Origin: WLMZ01 sp037139095
GTDB lineage: Bacteria > Actinomycetota > Acidimicrobiia > Acidimicrobiales > Ilumatobacteraceae
Assembly (NCBI GenBank): GCA_037139095.1
Contig: JBAXHD010000060.1
Span: 1-12,297 of the forward strand
Direction: 5' to 3'
DNA length: 12,297 nt
Each line of letters starts with the position of its first letter. Position 1 is the stretch's first letter. The notes below the pieces were generated by a model. It ran no database searches. It worked only from the letters and a program-made list of their open reading frames with translations, and had not been told where the DNA came from. The translations under genes and the position numbers were made by a program. Positions 6,655 to 12,297 of the stretch are shown piece by piece.

Positions 6655-7347
6655 ATGTCTGCACCAGTTCGCGTCATCATCGCCGAGGACGAACGCGCCG
6701 TTCGTGAGTCGTTGGCCCGGGCGCTCACGCTTGAGGGCTACTCGGTGACCGCTGTGTCCGATGGGGCGCAAGCACTCGAGGCAATGCGCGCCGAGCCCGC
6801 CGATGTATTGGTGCTCGACGTGATGATGCCCGTGGTTGATGGACTCACTGCGTGTCGTGTTCTGCGCAGCGAGAAGAACCGTGTGCCTATCTTGCTGCTC
6901 ACCGCTCGAACCGAAACCTCTGATCGCGTTGCTGGCCTCGATGCCGGCGCAGACGATTATCTTCCCAAGCCGTTTGCGCTGGCCGAGTTGCTTGCTCGTC
7001 TTCGAGCGCTGCTCCGTCGCACTCAACCTGACAGCGATGATGATGCCAGTGCCTGCTCGGTTGGTGACCTTCGCGTCGACTCACCGGCGCGGAGAGTTTG
7101 GGTTGGCGACGAAGAGATCGAACTCTCGAAGACCGAATTCGATCTCCTCGAGTTGCTGGTTCGCAACTCGGGAATCGTGCTCGATCAGACAACTATCTAC
7201 GAACGCATTTGGGGTTACGACTTCGGCGCCGACTCAAAGAACCTCGCTGTGTACATCGGCTATCTGCGACGCAAGATCGACACGGCCGGACGCGAACCGC
7301 TGATTCATACGGTGCGCGGCGTTGGCTACACGGTGCGGGCGCGATGA
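6655..7347 (+). CDS. OmpR/PhoB-family two-component response regulator
   Basis: A cytoplasmic transcription factor of 230 residues, typical for the family. The receiver domain (5-120) has acidic pocket Glu11/Asp12, phospho-acceptor Asp55 in LVLDVMMP, Thr83 in LLTAR and Lys105 in YLPKPF. The C-terminal winged-helix DNA-binding domain (about 135-228) has the canonical ELSKTEFDLLELLVRNSG, then WGYDFGADSKNLAVYIGYLRRK and HTVRGVGYTV. It is closest in character to MprA/CseB-like regulators, but its target signal is not deducible. The start is ATG at 6655. An in-frame GTG at 6649 would add two residues. No good Shine-Dalgarno sequence is present, and TACAAA lies 7 nt before the ATG. The stop TGA overlaps the sensor kinase ATG (ATGA), so the two are co-translated. 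CTCTCACC-type direct repeats upstream suggest autoregulation. Confidence 0.95.
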   Translation: MSAPVRVIIAEDERAVRESLARALTLEGYSVTAVSDGAQALEAMRAEPADVLVLDVMMPVVDGLTACRVLRSEKNRVPILLLTARTETSDRVAGLDAGADDYLPKPFALAELLARLRALLRRTQPDSDDDASACSVGDLRVDSPARRVWVGDEEIELSKTEFDLLELLVRNSGIVLDQTTIYERIWGYDFGADSKNLAVYIGYLRRKIDTAGREPLIHTVRGVGYTVRAR

Positions 7348-8693
7348 CCCTTCGCGCCAAACTTGCGCTCGTGCTGGCGTCGCTTGCTGCTCTGGCAGCT
7401 ATCGGTGTGGGCCTGCTGAGTTACGACGCCACTAGCACGCGCATGCTTGCCGAGATCGATCGAACCTTGCTGCGGTCGAGTCGCACACGCAACGATCTCG
7501 ATGGCGACAACCTGCCCAGTCCTGCCGGCGGCCGACCCGGGCGTGGCGTTGCAGCTCAGTTTGCGAGTCTCGAAGTGTTCCAGGTGCTCGATACTTCTGG
7601 TGAGATCATTGTCCAGACCGATGGTGTCACGTTGCCGGTCAGCGACGACGAGAAGGCCGTGGCCACAACTGGTCAGGGTGAGGTCCTGCGTACCGTCACC
7701 GGTTCCGACAAACGTGACTTTCGGGTGCGCACCCAGCCGCGGCCCATTGGCGCGTTTCAGTTTGGACGCGATCTTTCGGAAATGAATCGGGTGTTGCACG
7801 ATCTGCGTTCGCGCATCTTGCTTGTTGGCGGCGTAGCCGTAGCGCTTGCCGCGTTAGCGGGTTGGTTCGCAGCTCGCGGTCTCACCAAATCGTTGAGTGC
7901 ACTCACCGAGGCTGCCAGCGAGGTGTCATCAACAGGCCGTCTCGATATCGACGTTGCTGCTGGCGGACGCGACGAAGTCGGCCGTCTCGGTACGGCTTTC
8001 GCAACGATGCTCAATGCGCTGAACACATCTCGTGAAGATCAACGCCGACTCGTGCAAGATGCAGGCCACGAACTGCGCACGCCGCTCACGAGCTTGCGTA
8101 CCAATGTCGATGTGCTGCGCCGACACGGCGATTTGCCTGCCGAGATGCGCATCAAGGTGCTCGACGATCTCGACATCGAAGTGGCGGAACTGTCGTCCCT
8201 TGTCGAAGAGGTGGTTGCGGTTGGTTCTGGGCGAAGCCCCGATGAGCCGACCATCGAGGTACGCATCGCCGATGTGGTCGAGTCGGCGGCCGGTCGAGTT
8301 GGCCGACGTACGGGCCGCACCATCGATATCACTGCCGACGACTCGGTGGTGTTGGCGCAGCGTTCATCCCTCGATCGGGCGATTACAAACTTGCTCGACA
8401 ACGCAGCCAAGTTCGATTCGTCGTCTGAACCAATCGCAATCAGCGTTACCCGGGGTCGAGTCGCTGTGCGAGATCACGGTCCCGGAATCGCGCCCGAAGA
8501 CCTCGATCTGGTTTTCGATCGTTTCTATCGAGCAGTTGCGGCGCGGTCGCGACCTGGCTCGGGTCTCGGGTTGTCCATCGTGACCGAGGTGGCGGCAGCG
8601 CACGGCGGAACCACCTTCGCTGCGAACCATTTTGAGGGTGGCGCAATCGTTGGCTTCGAGCTTCCGATTGTCGAACATCCGTCTCTCACCTGA
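7344..8693 (+). CDS. Two-component sensor histidine kinase
   Basis: A 449-residue membrane kinase that should phosphorylate the response regulator encoded just before it. It has transmembrane segment 1 at about 6-26, an extracytoplasmic sensor region at about 27-157, and transmembrane segment 2 at about 158-177. A HAMP linker (about 178-231) and a HisKA domain with the H-box DAGHELRTPLTSLRTN (His242) follow. The HATPase_c domain has the N-box NLLDNAAKF (349-357), G1 DHGPGI (377-382), the F-box FDRFYR and G2 GSGLGLSI (405-412). All catalytic residues are intact. The H-box context and overall size resemble MprB/CseC-type kinases. The 130-residue sensor region has no recognisable metal or ligand motif. 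The ATG at 7344 overlaps the regulator stop. A longer frame from 7098 lies inside the regulator gene and is rejected. The stop codon is embedded in the candidate operator for the next gene. Confidence 0.95.
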   Translation: MTLRAKLALVLASLAALAAIGVGLLSYDATSTRMLAEIDRTLLRSSRTRNDLDGDNLPSPAGGRPGRGVAAQFASLEVFQVLDTSGEIIVQTDGVTLPVSDDEKAVATTGQGEVLRTVTGSDKRDFRVRTQPRPIGAFQFGRDLSEMNRVLHDLRSRILLVGGVAVALAALAGWFAARGLTKSLSALTEAASEVSSTGRLDIDVAAGGRDEVGRLGTAFATMLNALNTSREDQRRLVQDAGHELRTPLTSLRTNVDVLRRHGDLPAEMRIKVLDDLDIEVAELSSLVEEVVAVGSGRSPDEPTIEVRIADVVESAAGRVGRRTGRTIDITADDSVVLAQRSSLDRAITNLLDNAAKFDSSSEPIAISVTRGRVAVRDHGPGIAPEDLDLVFDRFYRAVAARSRPGSGLGLSIVTEVAAAHGGTTFAANHFEGGAIVGFELPIVEHPSLT

Positions 8694-8702
8694 CTCTCAC
8701 CT
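8683..8702 (+). promoter_or_regulatory. Perfect 9-bp direct repeat, candidate response-regulator operator
   Basis: CTCTCACCT occurs at 8683-8691 and again at 8694-8702, identical and one 11-bp period apart. The left copy covers the end of the kinase gene. The spacing matches OmpR/PhoB-family half-sites, and the core matches the repeat upstream of the response regulator (6614). It lies 106 bp before the secreted-protein start codon, and about 35 bp before a weak -10-like GATAGGTAC (8736-8744). It probably lets the two-component system control the downstream gene. Confidence 0.5.
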
Positions 8703-8710
8703 ACGCGCGA

Positions 8711-8732
8711 AGCGACTCATACGTGAGCCGCT
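8711..8732. promoter_or_regulatory. Inverted repeat with TACG loop between kinase and secreted-protein genes
   Basis: AGCG-A-CTCA, loop TACG, then TGAG-C-CGCT form a 9-bp stem with a single A/C mismatch. There is no following T-run, so a Rho-independent terminator is unlikely. It could be a protein-binding dyad within the promoter or an RNA hairpin ending or attenuating the kinase transcript. Confidence 0.3.
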
Positions 8733-8757
8733 CAAGATAGGTACATCGGAACAGCGA

Positions 8758-8790
8758 GATCGAACCCCCCTTCGACATCTCGAATCGATC
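8758..8790 (+). promoter_or_regulatory. Leader with competing short hairpins before the secreted-protein gene
   Basis: TCGAA (8760-8764) can pair with TTCGA (8771-8775) across a CCCCCC loop. The same TTCGA can instead pair with TCGAA (8780-8784) across CATC, and GATCGA (8758-8763) can pair with TCGATC (8785-8790). The three pairings exclude each other and lie only a few nt before the AGGAGA ribosome-binding site at 8795. TCGA words are common in this genome, so chance is a real possibility. Confidence 0.25.
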
Positions 8791-8807
8791 ACTGAGGAGA
8801 AAATGTA

Positions 8808-9464
8808 ATGAATCAAAAACGACTCGCAATCGCAGGCATGACCGGTGCATTGCTCATTGGCGCCGGTACCGGTGTTGTGCTCAATTTGCCCGCCGGAGCA
8901 GGTGCCAGCGGTGCAAGCGTTGTCGCTGCTACCACCCCGTCGGTGCCAGCAGATCCAACAGCTCCCGCTGTCGGTGATGGTGACGGCCATGGCGGCCACG
9001 CCGCAATGCTGAACGATTCACTGTCGAAGTTGGTCACCGATGGAACGATCACGCAGGCCCAAGCCGATGCCATCACGGCGGCGCTTGAGGCGAATCGTCC
9101 AGCAGGCATGCCCGATGGCGGACAAGGTGGTCCCGGCATGGGTCGCCATCACCGGATGGGTGGCGCAGGTATGGGCGGCCCAGGTAAGGGCGGCCCAGGC
9201 ATGGGTCGTGGCCGCGGCGCCGGCCTCGAAGCCGCAGCAACTGCGTTGGGTATCACTGCCGATGAACTACGCACCGAGCTGCAAAGCGGAAAGACCATTG
9301 CCGATGTTGCTACCGCCAAGGGCGTGAATGTCCAGACCGTGATCGATGCGCTCGTTGCAGAAGCCAAGACCCGCATCACCGACATGGTGAACGGCGTCCG
9401 TCCAGCGGCACCCGCAGCAGAGCCCGCTGCCCCAGCAACCAACGATGGTGCAACAAACGGCTGA
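8808..9464 (+). CDS. Secreted or membrane-anchored protein with Gly/Met/His-rich centre
   Basis: A 218-residue protein I cannot assign a function. A basic start (MNQKR) and a hydrophobic segment (about 6-30, ending AGAGASG) form a signal peptide or membrane anchor. Next comes an Ala/Pro/Thr linker and a short DGDGHGGHAAM stretch. A helical segment follows (about 68-95, with LVTDGTITQAQADAIT) that resembles the short helices of DUF2680-like secreted proteins. A Gly-rich block at about 101-138 contains GMGRHHRMGG and pentapeptides of the GMGGP type. A second helical pair comes after it (about 139-192: ALGITADELRTELQSGKTIADVA, in the 146-168 range, then GVNVQTVIDALV), and an Ala/Pro tail ends the protein. 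The Met and His in flexible Gly-rich sequence could bind metal such as copper, but this is speculation. A strong AGGAGA (8795-8800) 7 nt before the ATG sets the start. Position after the kinase and a candidate operator suggest it is a target of that two-component system. A strong stem-loop follows. Confidence 0.85.
   Translation: MNQKRLAIAGMTGALLIGAGTGVVLNLPAGAGASGASVVAATTPSVPADPTAPAVGDGDGHGGHAAMLNDSLSKLVTDGTITQAQADAITAALEANRPAGMPDGGQGGPGMGRHHRMGGAGMGGPGKGGPGMGRGRGAGLEAAATALGITADELRTELQSGKTIADVATAKGVNVQTVIDALVAEAKTRITDMVNGVRPAAPAAEPAAPATNDGATNG
9125..9216 (+). repeat. Glycine-rich coding repeat, 15-bp period in part
   Basis: GGGCGGCCCAGG occurs at 9173-9184 and again at 9188-9199, a 15-bp period matching successive pentapeptides (GGPGK, GGPGM). 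Looser versions extend on both sides. This is an in-frame low-complexity expansion within the secreted protein. Confidence 0.6.
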
Positions 9465-9496
9465 TCTCAACCGTTCTACAACTCAGTTCCTCCCCT

Positions 9497-9557
9497 GACG
9501 ACCCGGGGTTCGGTGTGTCTCCCCCTGACACATCGGACCCCGGGTTCGTCGTTGTTC
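9497..9557 (+). terminator. Long stem-loop, probable transcription terminator
   Basis: The arms 9497-9519 and 9527-9550 pair over about 23 bp with one bulged base and two positions that become G-U wobbles in RNA, around a 7-nt TCCCCCT loop. GTTGTTC follows, a short T-rich run rather than a strong one. The hairpin lies 33 nt after the secreted-protein stop and just before the promoter-like sequence of the SDR gene, so it probably separates the two transcription units. Confidence 0.75.
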
Positions 9558-9560
9558 ATC

Positions 9561-9566
9561 TACAGT
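9561..9566 (+). promoter_or_regulatory. Candidate -10 element of a leaderless promoter (SDR gene)
   Basis: TACAGT fits TANNNT and ends 7 nt before the ATG at 9574, so transcription would begin on the start codon. It lies 10 nt past the terminator hairpin. No Shine-Dalgarno sequence and no clear -35 are seen. Confidence 0.45.
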
Positions 9567-9573
9567 GGCGGCC

Positions 9574-10446
9574 ATGTCACAACCTGTTGCAGTCGTTACT
9601 GGAGCCAACTCAGGAATTGGTCGCGCAACGGCAATTCATCTCGCCAAGAGCGGCTATTCGGTCTTCGGCACCGTGCGCAGTTTGACCAAGGCCACAAAGG
9701 TGTTGGCGATGGCCGAGGACCACGGAACCGAACTGCAACTGATCGAGCTCGATATCGCATCCGACGATTCGGTCAGCGAGGGCATTGAGCAGATTCTGCG
9801 TCAAGCCGGCCGGGTCGATGTGCTCGTGAACAACGCCGGTGTCGGTGGTAACGCCGTTGCCGAGGAGTGTCCGCCATCGATGTATCTCGATGTGATGAAC
9901 ACCAACTTGTGTGGCGCGGTGCGGTGCATTCAGGCGGTGCTTCCCGGAATGCGCGAACGCGGTAGCGGTTGCATTGTGAACATCACCTCGATCGCCGGGC
10001 GCATGGCTGCGTTGGCGCAGTCGCCGTATGTCACCTCGAAGTGGGCGCTCGAAGGTTTGTCCGAAGGGTTGGCTCAAGAACTTGCGCCGTTCGGAATTCG
10101 CGTTGCGGTGATTCAGCCGGGTGTGACCAAGTCGGCCATCTTTGCCAAGAACATCGATGCGCCGAATCAGAGCGGCGCCTACGACCCGCACTATCGCCGC
10201 TTGTTTCAGTTCTATGCCACGGGTATGGCCAACGCCACCGATCCGTTCGAAGTGGGCGAACTGATTCACCACGCGATCACCACCGATGCACCACAGTTGC
10301 GCTATCCGTGCAGCTGGGGCGGCGCCGAGCTCATCGAGGGTCGCGCCAAGATGTCCGACGCCGACTGGGTCGAGATGGGCCGTCATGAAGATGACACCGA
10401 TTATTACGCCGGATTCAAAGCAGCCTTCGGGCTCGATTTGGCGTAA
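9574..10446 (+). CDS. Short-chain dehydrogenase/reductase (SDR), substrate unknown
   Basis: A 290-residue classical SDR that should use NAD(P)H to reduce or oxidise an alcohol/carbonyl pair. The Rossmann motif TGANSGIG (9-16), NNAG (86-89), structural Asn in MNTN (Asn110 region), catalytic Ser139 in NITSIAG and YxxxK (Tyr152, Lys156) are all present, followed by QPGVTKSAI. Arg35 after the second beta strand (GTVRS) hints at NADP preference, by analogy only. The C-terminus is longer than in minimal SDRs. The ATG at 9574 places the Rossmann motif at the usual distance. A GTG at 9565 in frame is unlikely because it overlaps the -10-like TACAGT. The downstream acyltransferase and DUF1295 protein suggest a lipid or isoprenoid substrate; this is inference from context. 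Confidence 0.9.
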   Translation: MSQPVAVVTGANSGIGRATAIHLAKSGYSVFGTVRSLTKATKVLAMAEDHGTELQLIELDIASDDSVSEGIEQILRQAGRVDVLVNNAGVGGNAVAEECPPSMYLDVMNTNLCGAVRCIQAVLPGMRERGSGCIVNITSIAGRMAALAQSPYVTSKWALEGLSEGLAQELAPFGIRVAVIQPGVTKSAIFAKNIDAPNQSGAYDPHYRRLFQFYATGMANATDPFEVGELIHHAITTDAPQLRYPCSWGGAELIEGRAKMSDADWVEMGRHEDDTDYYAGFKAAFGLDLA

Positions 10447-10500
10447 CGCCGAGCTCGCTACCGATCGTTTGTCTGGCTGACCGACGCAGGCCCTCAAGAA

Positions 10501-11523
10501 ATGAGCTACAACGGAGCCGTGAGTGTTTCAAAAAACACCCTTCAACGTCGGGTGATCACCATCCCGGCGCTGTTCGTTGCTGCCATATTGCTCACGCTGC
10601 TGATTCCGGTGTGGGTTCCTCTGATGGTGTTGGCCGATGCGCTGCGCGCCAAGTTTCGCTTTCCGCTGCTTCGTCTCGTCTCGTTCGCCTTCTGCTGGGC
10701 TTGGCTCGAAACGGTCGGGGTCGTTGCTGCCTTTGGTCTGTGGGTTATCGGGCAGAGGGGTAACCAACGCGCGCATTACGACCTACAGCGATGGTGGGCG
10801 GCTCACTTGCTCGACGCGTTGCGGTTCACGTGCGGCATTCGCGTAGAGACCACCGACCACGCGGCGTTCAGCCCAGGCCCAGCGGTGCTGTTCGTGCGCC
10901 ATGCCAGCTTGGCCGACTCGTTGGTGTCTGCGTATGTGATCACGCACTTGGCCCAGATGCGGCCGCACTATGTGCTCAAACGCGAACTGCTCAGCGACCC
11001 GTGTCTCGATGTGGTTGGCCAGCGTGTGCCCAACTATTTCCTCGATCGCGGAGCGAACGATTCGGCTCCCGAACTTGCGGCTATCGAACGCCTCGCTGCC
11101 GCACTCGGCCCGGCTGATATCGGCATTATCTTCCCCGAGGGCACCCGCGCCAACCCCGCCAAGCGGGCCGCCGCGATGGCCAAGCTTGAGCAGCGAGATG
11201 CCGCTCGTGCCGACAAGCTCAAGAACCTTCGGCACCTGCTTCCACCGCGACCCAGCGGCGCGAGCGCGATGATGCGCGGGGCACCGAATGCCGATGTGAT
11301 CTTGGCGTGGCATGTGGGCTTCGAGGGACTCGATACGTTCGGCGGCATTCTCAAGGCGTTGAGTCGTCGATTCGACCCGATCCGTTTCGTGGCCCATCGC
11401 GTGGCCAACGCCGAGGTTCCATCTGGCGATGCATTCGCACCTTGGCTCGATGACCAGTGGTTACGTTTAGACAACGAAGTAGATCTCGCGCTCACCGAGC
11501 GCGCCGAAAGGAAGCTCACATGA
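10501..11523 (+). CDS. PlsC-type glycerolipid acyltransferase (AGPAT family)
   Basis: This 340-residue membrane-associated protein carries the acyltransferase catalytic motif as RHASLAD (His134 and Asp139, the HX4D motif) and the motif FPEGTR (211-216), which bind the glycerol-phosphate type acceptor in the family. Hydrophobic segments at about 20-46 and 58-84 precede the catalytic domain and should anchor it to the membrane. The protein is longer than a minimal PlsC, so its acceptor may not be lysophosphatidic acid; the exact substrate is unknown. The ATG at 10501, 54 bp after the SDR stop, has only a weak AAGAA before it. A GTG at 10519, with TACAAC ending 6 nt before it, is a possible alternative leaderless start. 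The stop codon overlaps the next ATG (ATGA), so the last two genes are translationally coupled. Confidence 0.85.
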   Translation: MSYNGAVSVSKNTLQRRVITIPALFVAAILLTLLIPVWVPLMVLADALRAKFRFPLLRLVSFAFCWAWLETVGVVAAFGLWVIGQRGNQRAHYDLQRWWAAHLLDALRFTCGIRVETTDHAAFSPGPAVLFVRHASLADSLVSAYVITHLAQMRPHYVLKRELLSDPCLDVVGQRVPNYFLDRGANDSAPELAAIERLAAALGPADIGIIFPEGTRANPAKRAAAMAKLEQRDAARADKLKNLRHLLPPRPSGASAMMRGAPNADVILAWHVGFEGLDTFGGILKALSRRFDPIRFVAHRVANAEVPSGDAFAPWLDDQWLRLDNEVDLALTERAERKLT

Positions 11524-12296
11524 GCCATGCGATGCTGGTCTCAGCGCTCGCCATTGTTGTGTTGATGCTCAGCACCTGGGTACTGAGTCTCATCTTGAAA
11601 AACGCATCCATCGTCGACATCGTGTGGGGTCTGGGCTTCGTGATGGTTGCCTGGGTTGTGCGCCTCTCCACCGACGGCAACAACGCTCGCCAATGGTTGC
11701 TCGTTGCGATGGTCACCGTGTGGGGCCTTCGCCTCGCGGGCTACTTGTTTTGGCGTAACCACGGCAACGGCGAAGACTTCCGTTACCGAGCGATGCGCAA
11801 GCACTACGGCCCACGGTTCGGGCTCATCAGCCTTGTCACCGTGTTTGCTCTACAGGGTGCGTTGATGTTTGTGGTTTCGTTGTCGGTGCAACTTGGGCAA
11901 GCCGATGCCACACCCAACATCGGTGTCATTGCGTACATCGGCGTAGCGCTGTGGTTGGTTGGGCTGTTCTTCGAAGCCGTAGGCGATGCTCAACTGGCTC
12001 GCTTCAAAGCCGACCCAGCCAATCAAGGCATGGTGATGCGCACCGGCCTGTGGCGCTACACCCGTCATCCCAACTACTTCGGTGATTCGTGCGTGTGGTG
12101 GGGCATCGGCCTCGTTGCCGCCGAAACCGGGTCGGCCGCATGGGGCTTGATTGGCTCGCTGGTGATGACGATTCTTGTGCGCCGCGTGTCTGGGGTACCG
12201 ATGCTCGAAAAGACCATGGGTAAGCGCCGTCCCGGCTATGCCGAGTACGTGGCCACCACGAGTGCGTTCTTCCCGCGGCCACCAAAGAAGGCGTAG
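11520..12296 (+). CDS. DUF1295 / steroid 5-alpha-reductase-like membrane protein
   Basis: A 258-residue polytopic membrane protein. Hydrophobic segments lie at about 5-25, 34-50, 58-77, 102-125, 136-154 and 190-222. The diagnostic C-terminal motif is LWRYTRHPNYFGDSCVWWG (178-195), shared by DUF1295 and the related isoprenylcysteine methyltransferase and steroid 5-alpha-reductase families, with KRRPGYAEYVATTSAFFP near the end. In the reductase families this region binds the nicotinamide cofactor. Most DUF1295 proteins are uncharacterised, so a reductase role on a sterol-like, isoprenoid or fatty substrate is inferred. AAGGA lies 7 nt before the ATG at 11520, a good ribosome-binding site. The start overlaps the acyltransferase stop by 4 bp. 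The TAG stop falls one base before the window end. Confidence 0.9.
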   Translation: MSHAMLVSALAIVVLMLSTWVLSLILKNASIVDIVWGLGFVMVAWVVRLSTDGNNARQWLLVAMVTVWGLRLAGYLFWRNHGNGEDFRYRAMRKHYGPRFGLISLVTVFALQGALMFVVSLSVQLGQADATPNIGVIAYIGVALWLVGLFFEAVGDAQLARFKADPANQGMVMRTGLWRYTRHPNYFGDSCVWWGIGLVAAETGSAAWGLIGSLVMTILVRRVSGVPMLEKTMGKRRPGYAEYVATTSAFFPRPPKKA

Positions 12297-12297
12297 C

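Noticed and set aside
5676..6728. Long open frame of 350 codons on the minus strand opposite pheA
   Set aside because: It is a shadow of pheA with no recognisable domain; pheA in the plus frame is complete with all motifs.
8803..8808. ATG-TAA minimal start-stop just before the secreted-protein ATG
   Set aside because: It lies only 2 nt from AGGAGA, too close for initiation, while the ATG at 8808 is ideally spaced.
9610..10497. Long open frame of 295 codons on the minus strand opposite the SDR gene
   Set aside because: Antisense shadow of a well-supported SDR; its composition shows no family resemblance.

Overview
The window is 12.3 kb of fairly GC-rich, gene-dense chromosomal DNA. It looks like an actinobacterium (Actinomycetota), and Acidimicrobiia (Ilumatobacter/Microthrix-like) is my best but unproven guess. 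The reasons are the MprAB/CseBC-style two-component pair, the actinobacterial flavour of the proteins, GTG starts, weak or absent Shine-Dalgarno sequences and TANNNT -10 boxes lying directly before start codons. I see no mobile elements, CRISPR arrays, rRNA or tRNA. It reads as an ordinary housekeeping and accessory chromosomal segment.

Left half, minus strand (1-5554), read from right to left. A tightly packed operon begins with larB and larC, two enzymes for the nickel-pincer nucleotide (NPN) cofactor. It continues with a two-domain sulfurtransferase and then the permease and ATPase of an ABC transporter. larB/larC and larC/sulfurtransferase overlap by 4 bp (ATGA), the sulfurtransferase and permease are 12 bp apart, and permease and ATPase are separated by only 2 bp. 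A separate gene follows at the left edge after a 62-bp gap. It encodes a small DUF4177-like protein with a tandem Ala-Pro-Ala-Glu-Val tail and is cut by the window edge.

Divergent intergenic region 5555-5648, then the right half on the plus strand. It holds pheA (prephenate dehydratase with ACT domain), an OmpR-type response regulator and its overlapping sensor kinase, and a small secreted or lipid-anchored-looking protein with a Gly/Met/His-rich centre. A strong stem-loop (9497-9550) ends that group. Next come an SDR dehydrogenase, a PlsC-type acyltransferase, and a DUF1295/steroid-5-alpha-reductase-fold membrane protein that overlaps the acyltransferase by 4 bp. The last three plausibly act in lipid or isoprenoid metabolism.

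Points worth attention. (1) A sulfurtransferase is translationally coupled to larBC and could supply sulfur for NPN thiolation. (2) Direct repeats of CTCTCACC with an 11-bp period lie upstream of both the response regulator and the secreted-protein gene, which suggests an operator for this two-component system. (3) -10-like hexamers lie 6-7 nt before the start codon of several genes, which suggests leaderless transcription. (4) The secreted-protein leader can form competing hairpins just before its ribosome-binding site. I do not see a clearly unprecedented system.
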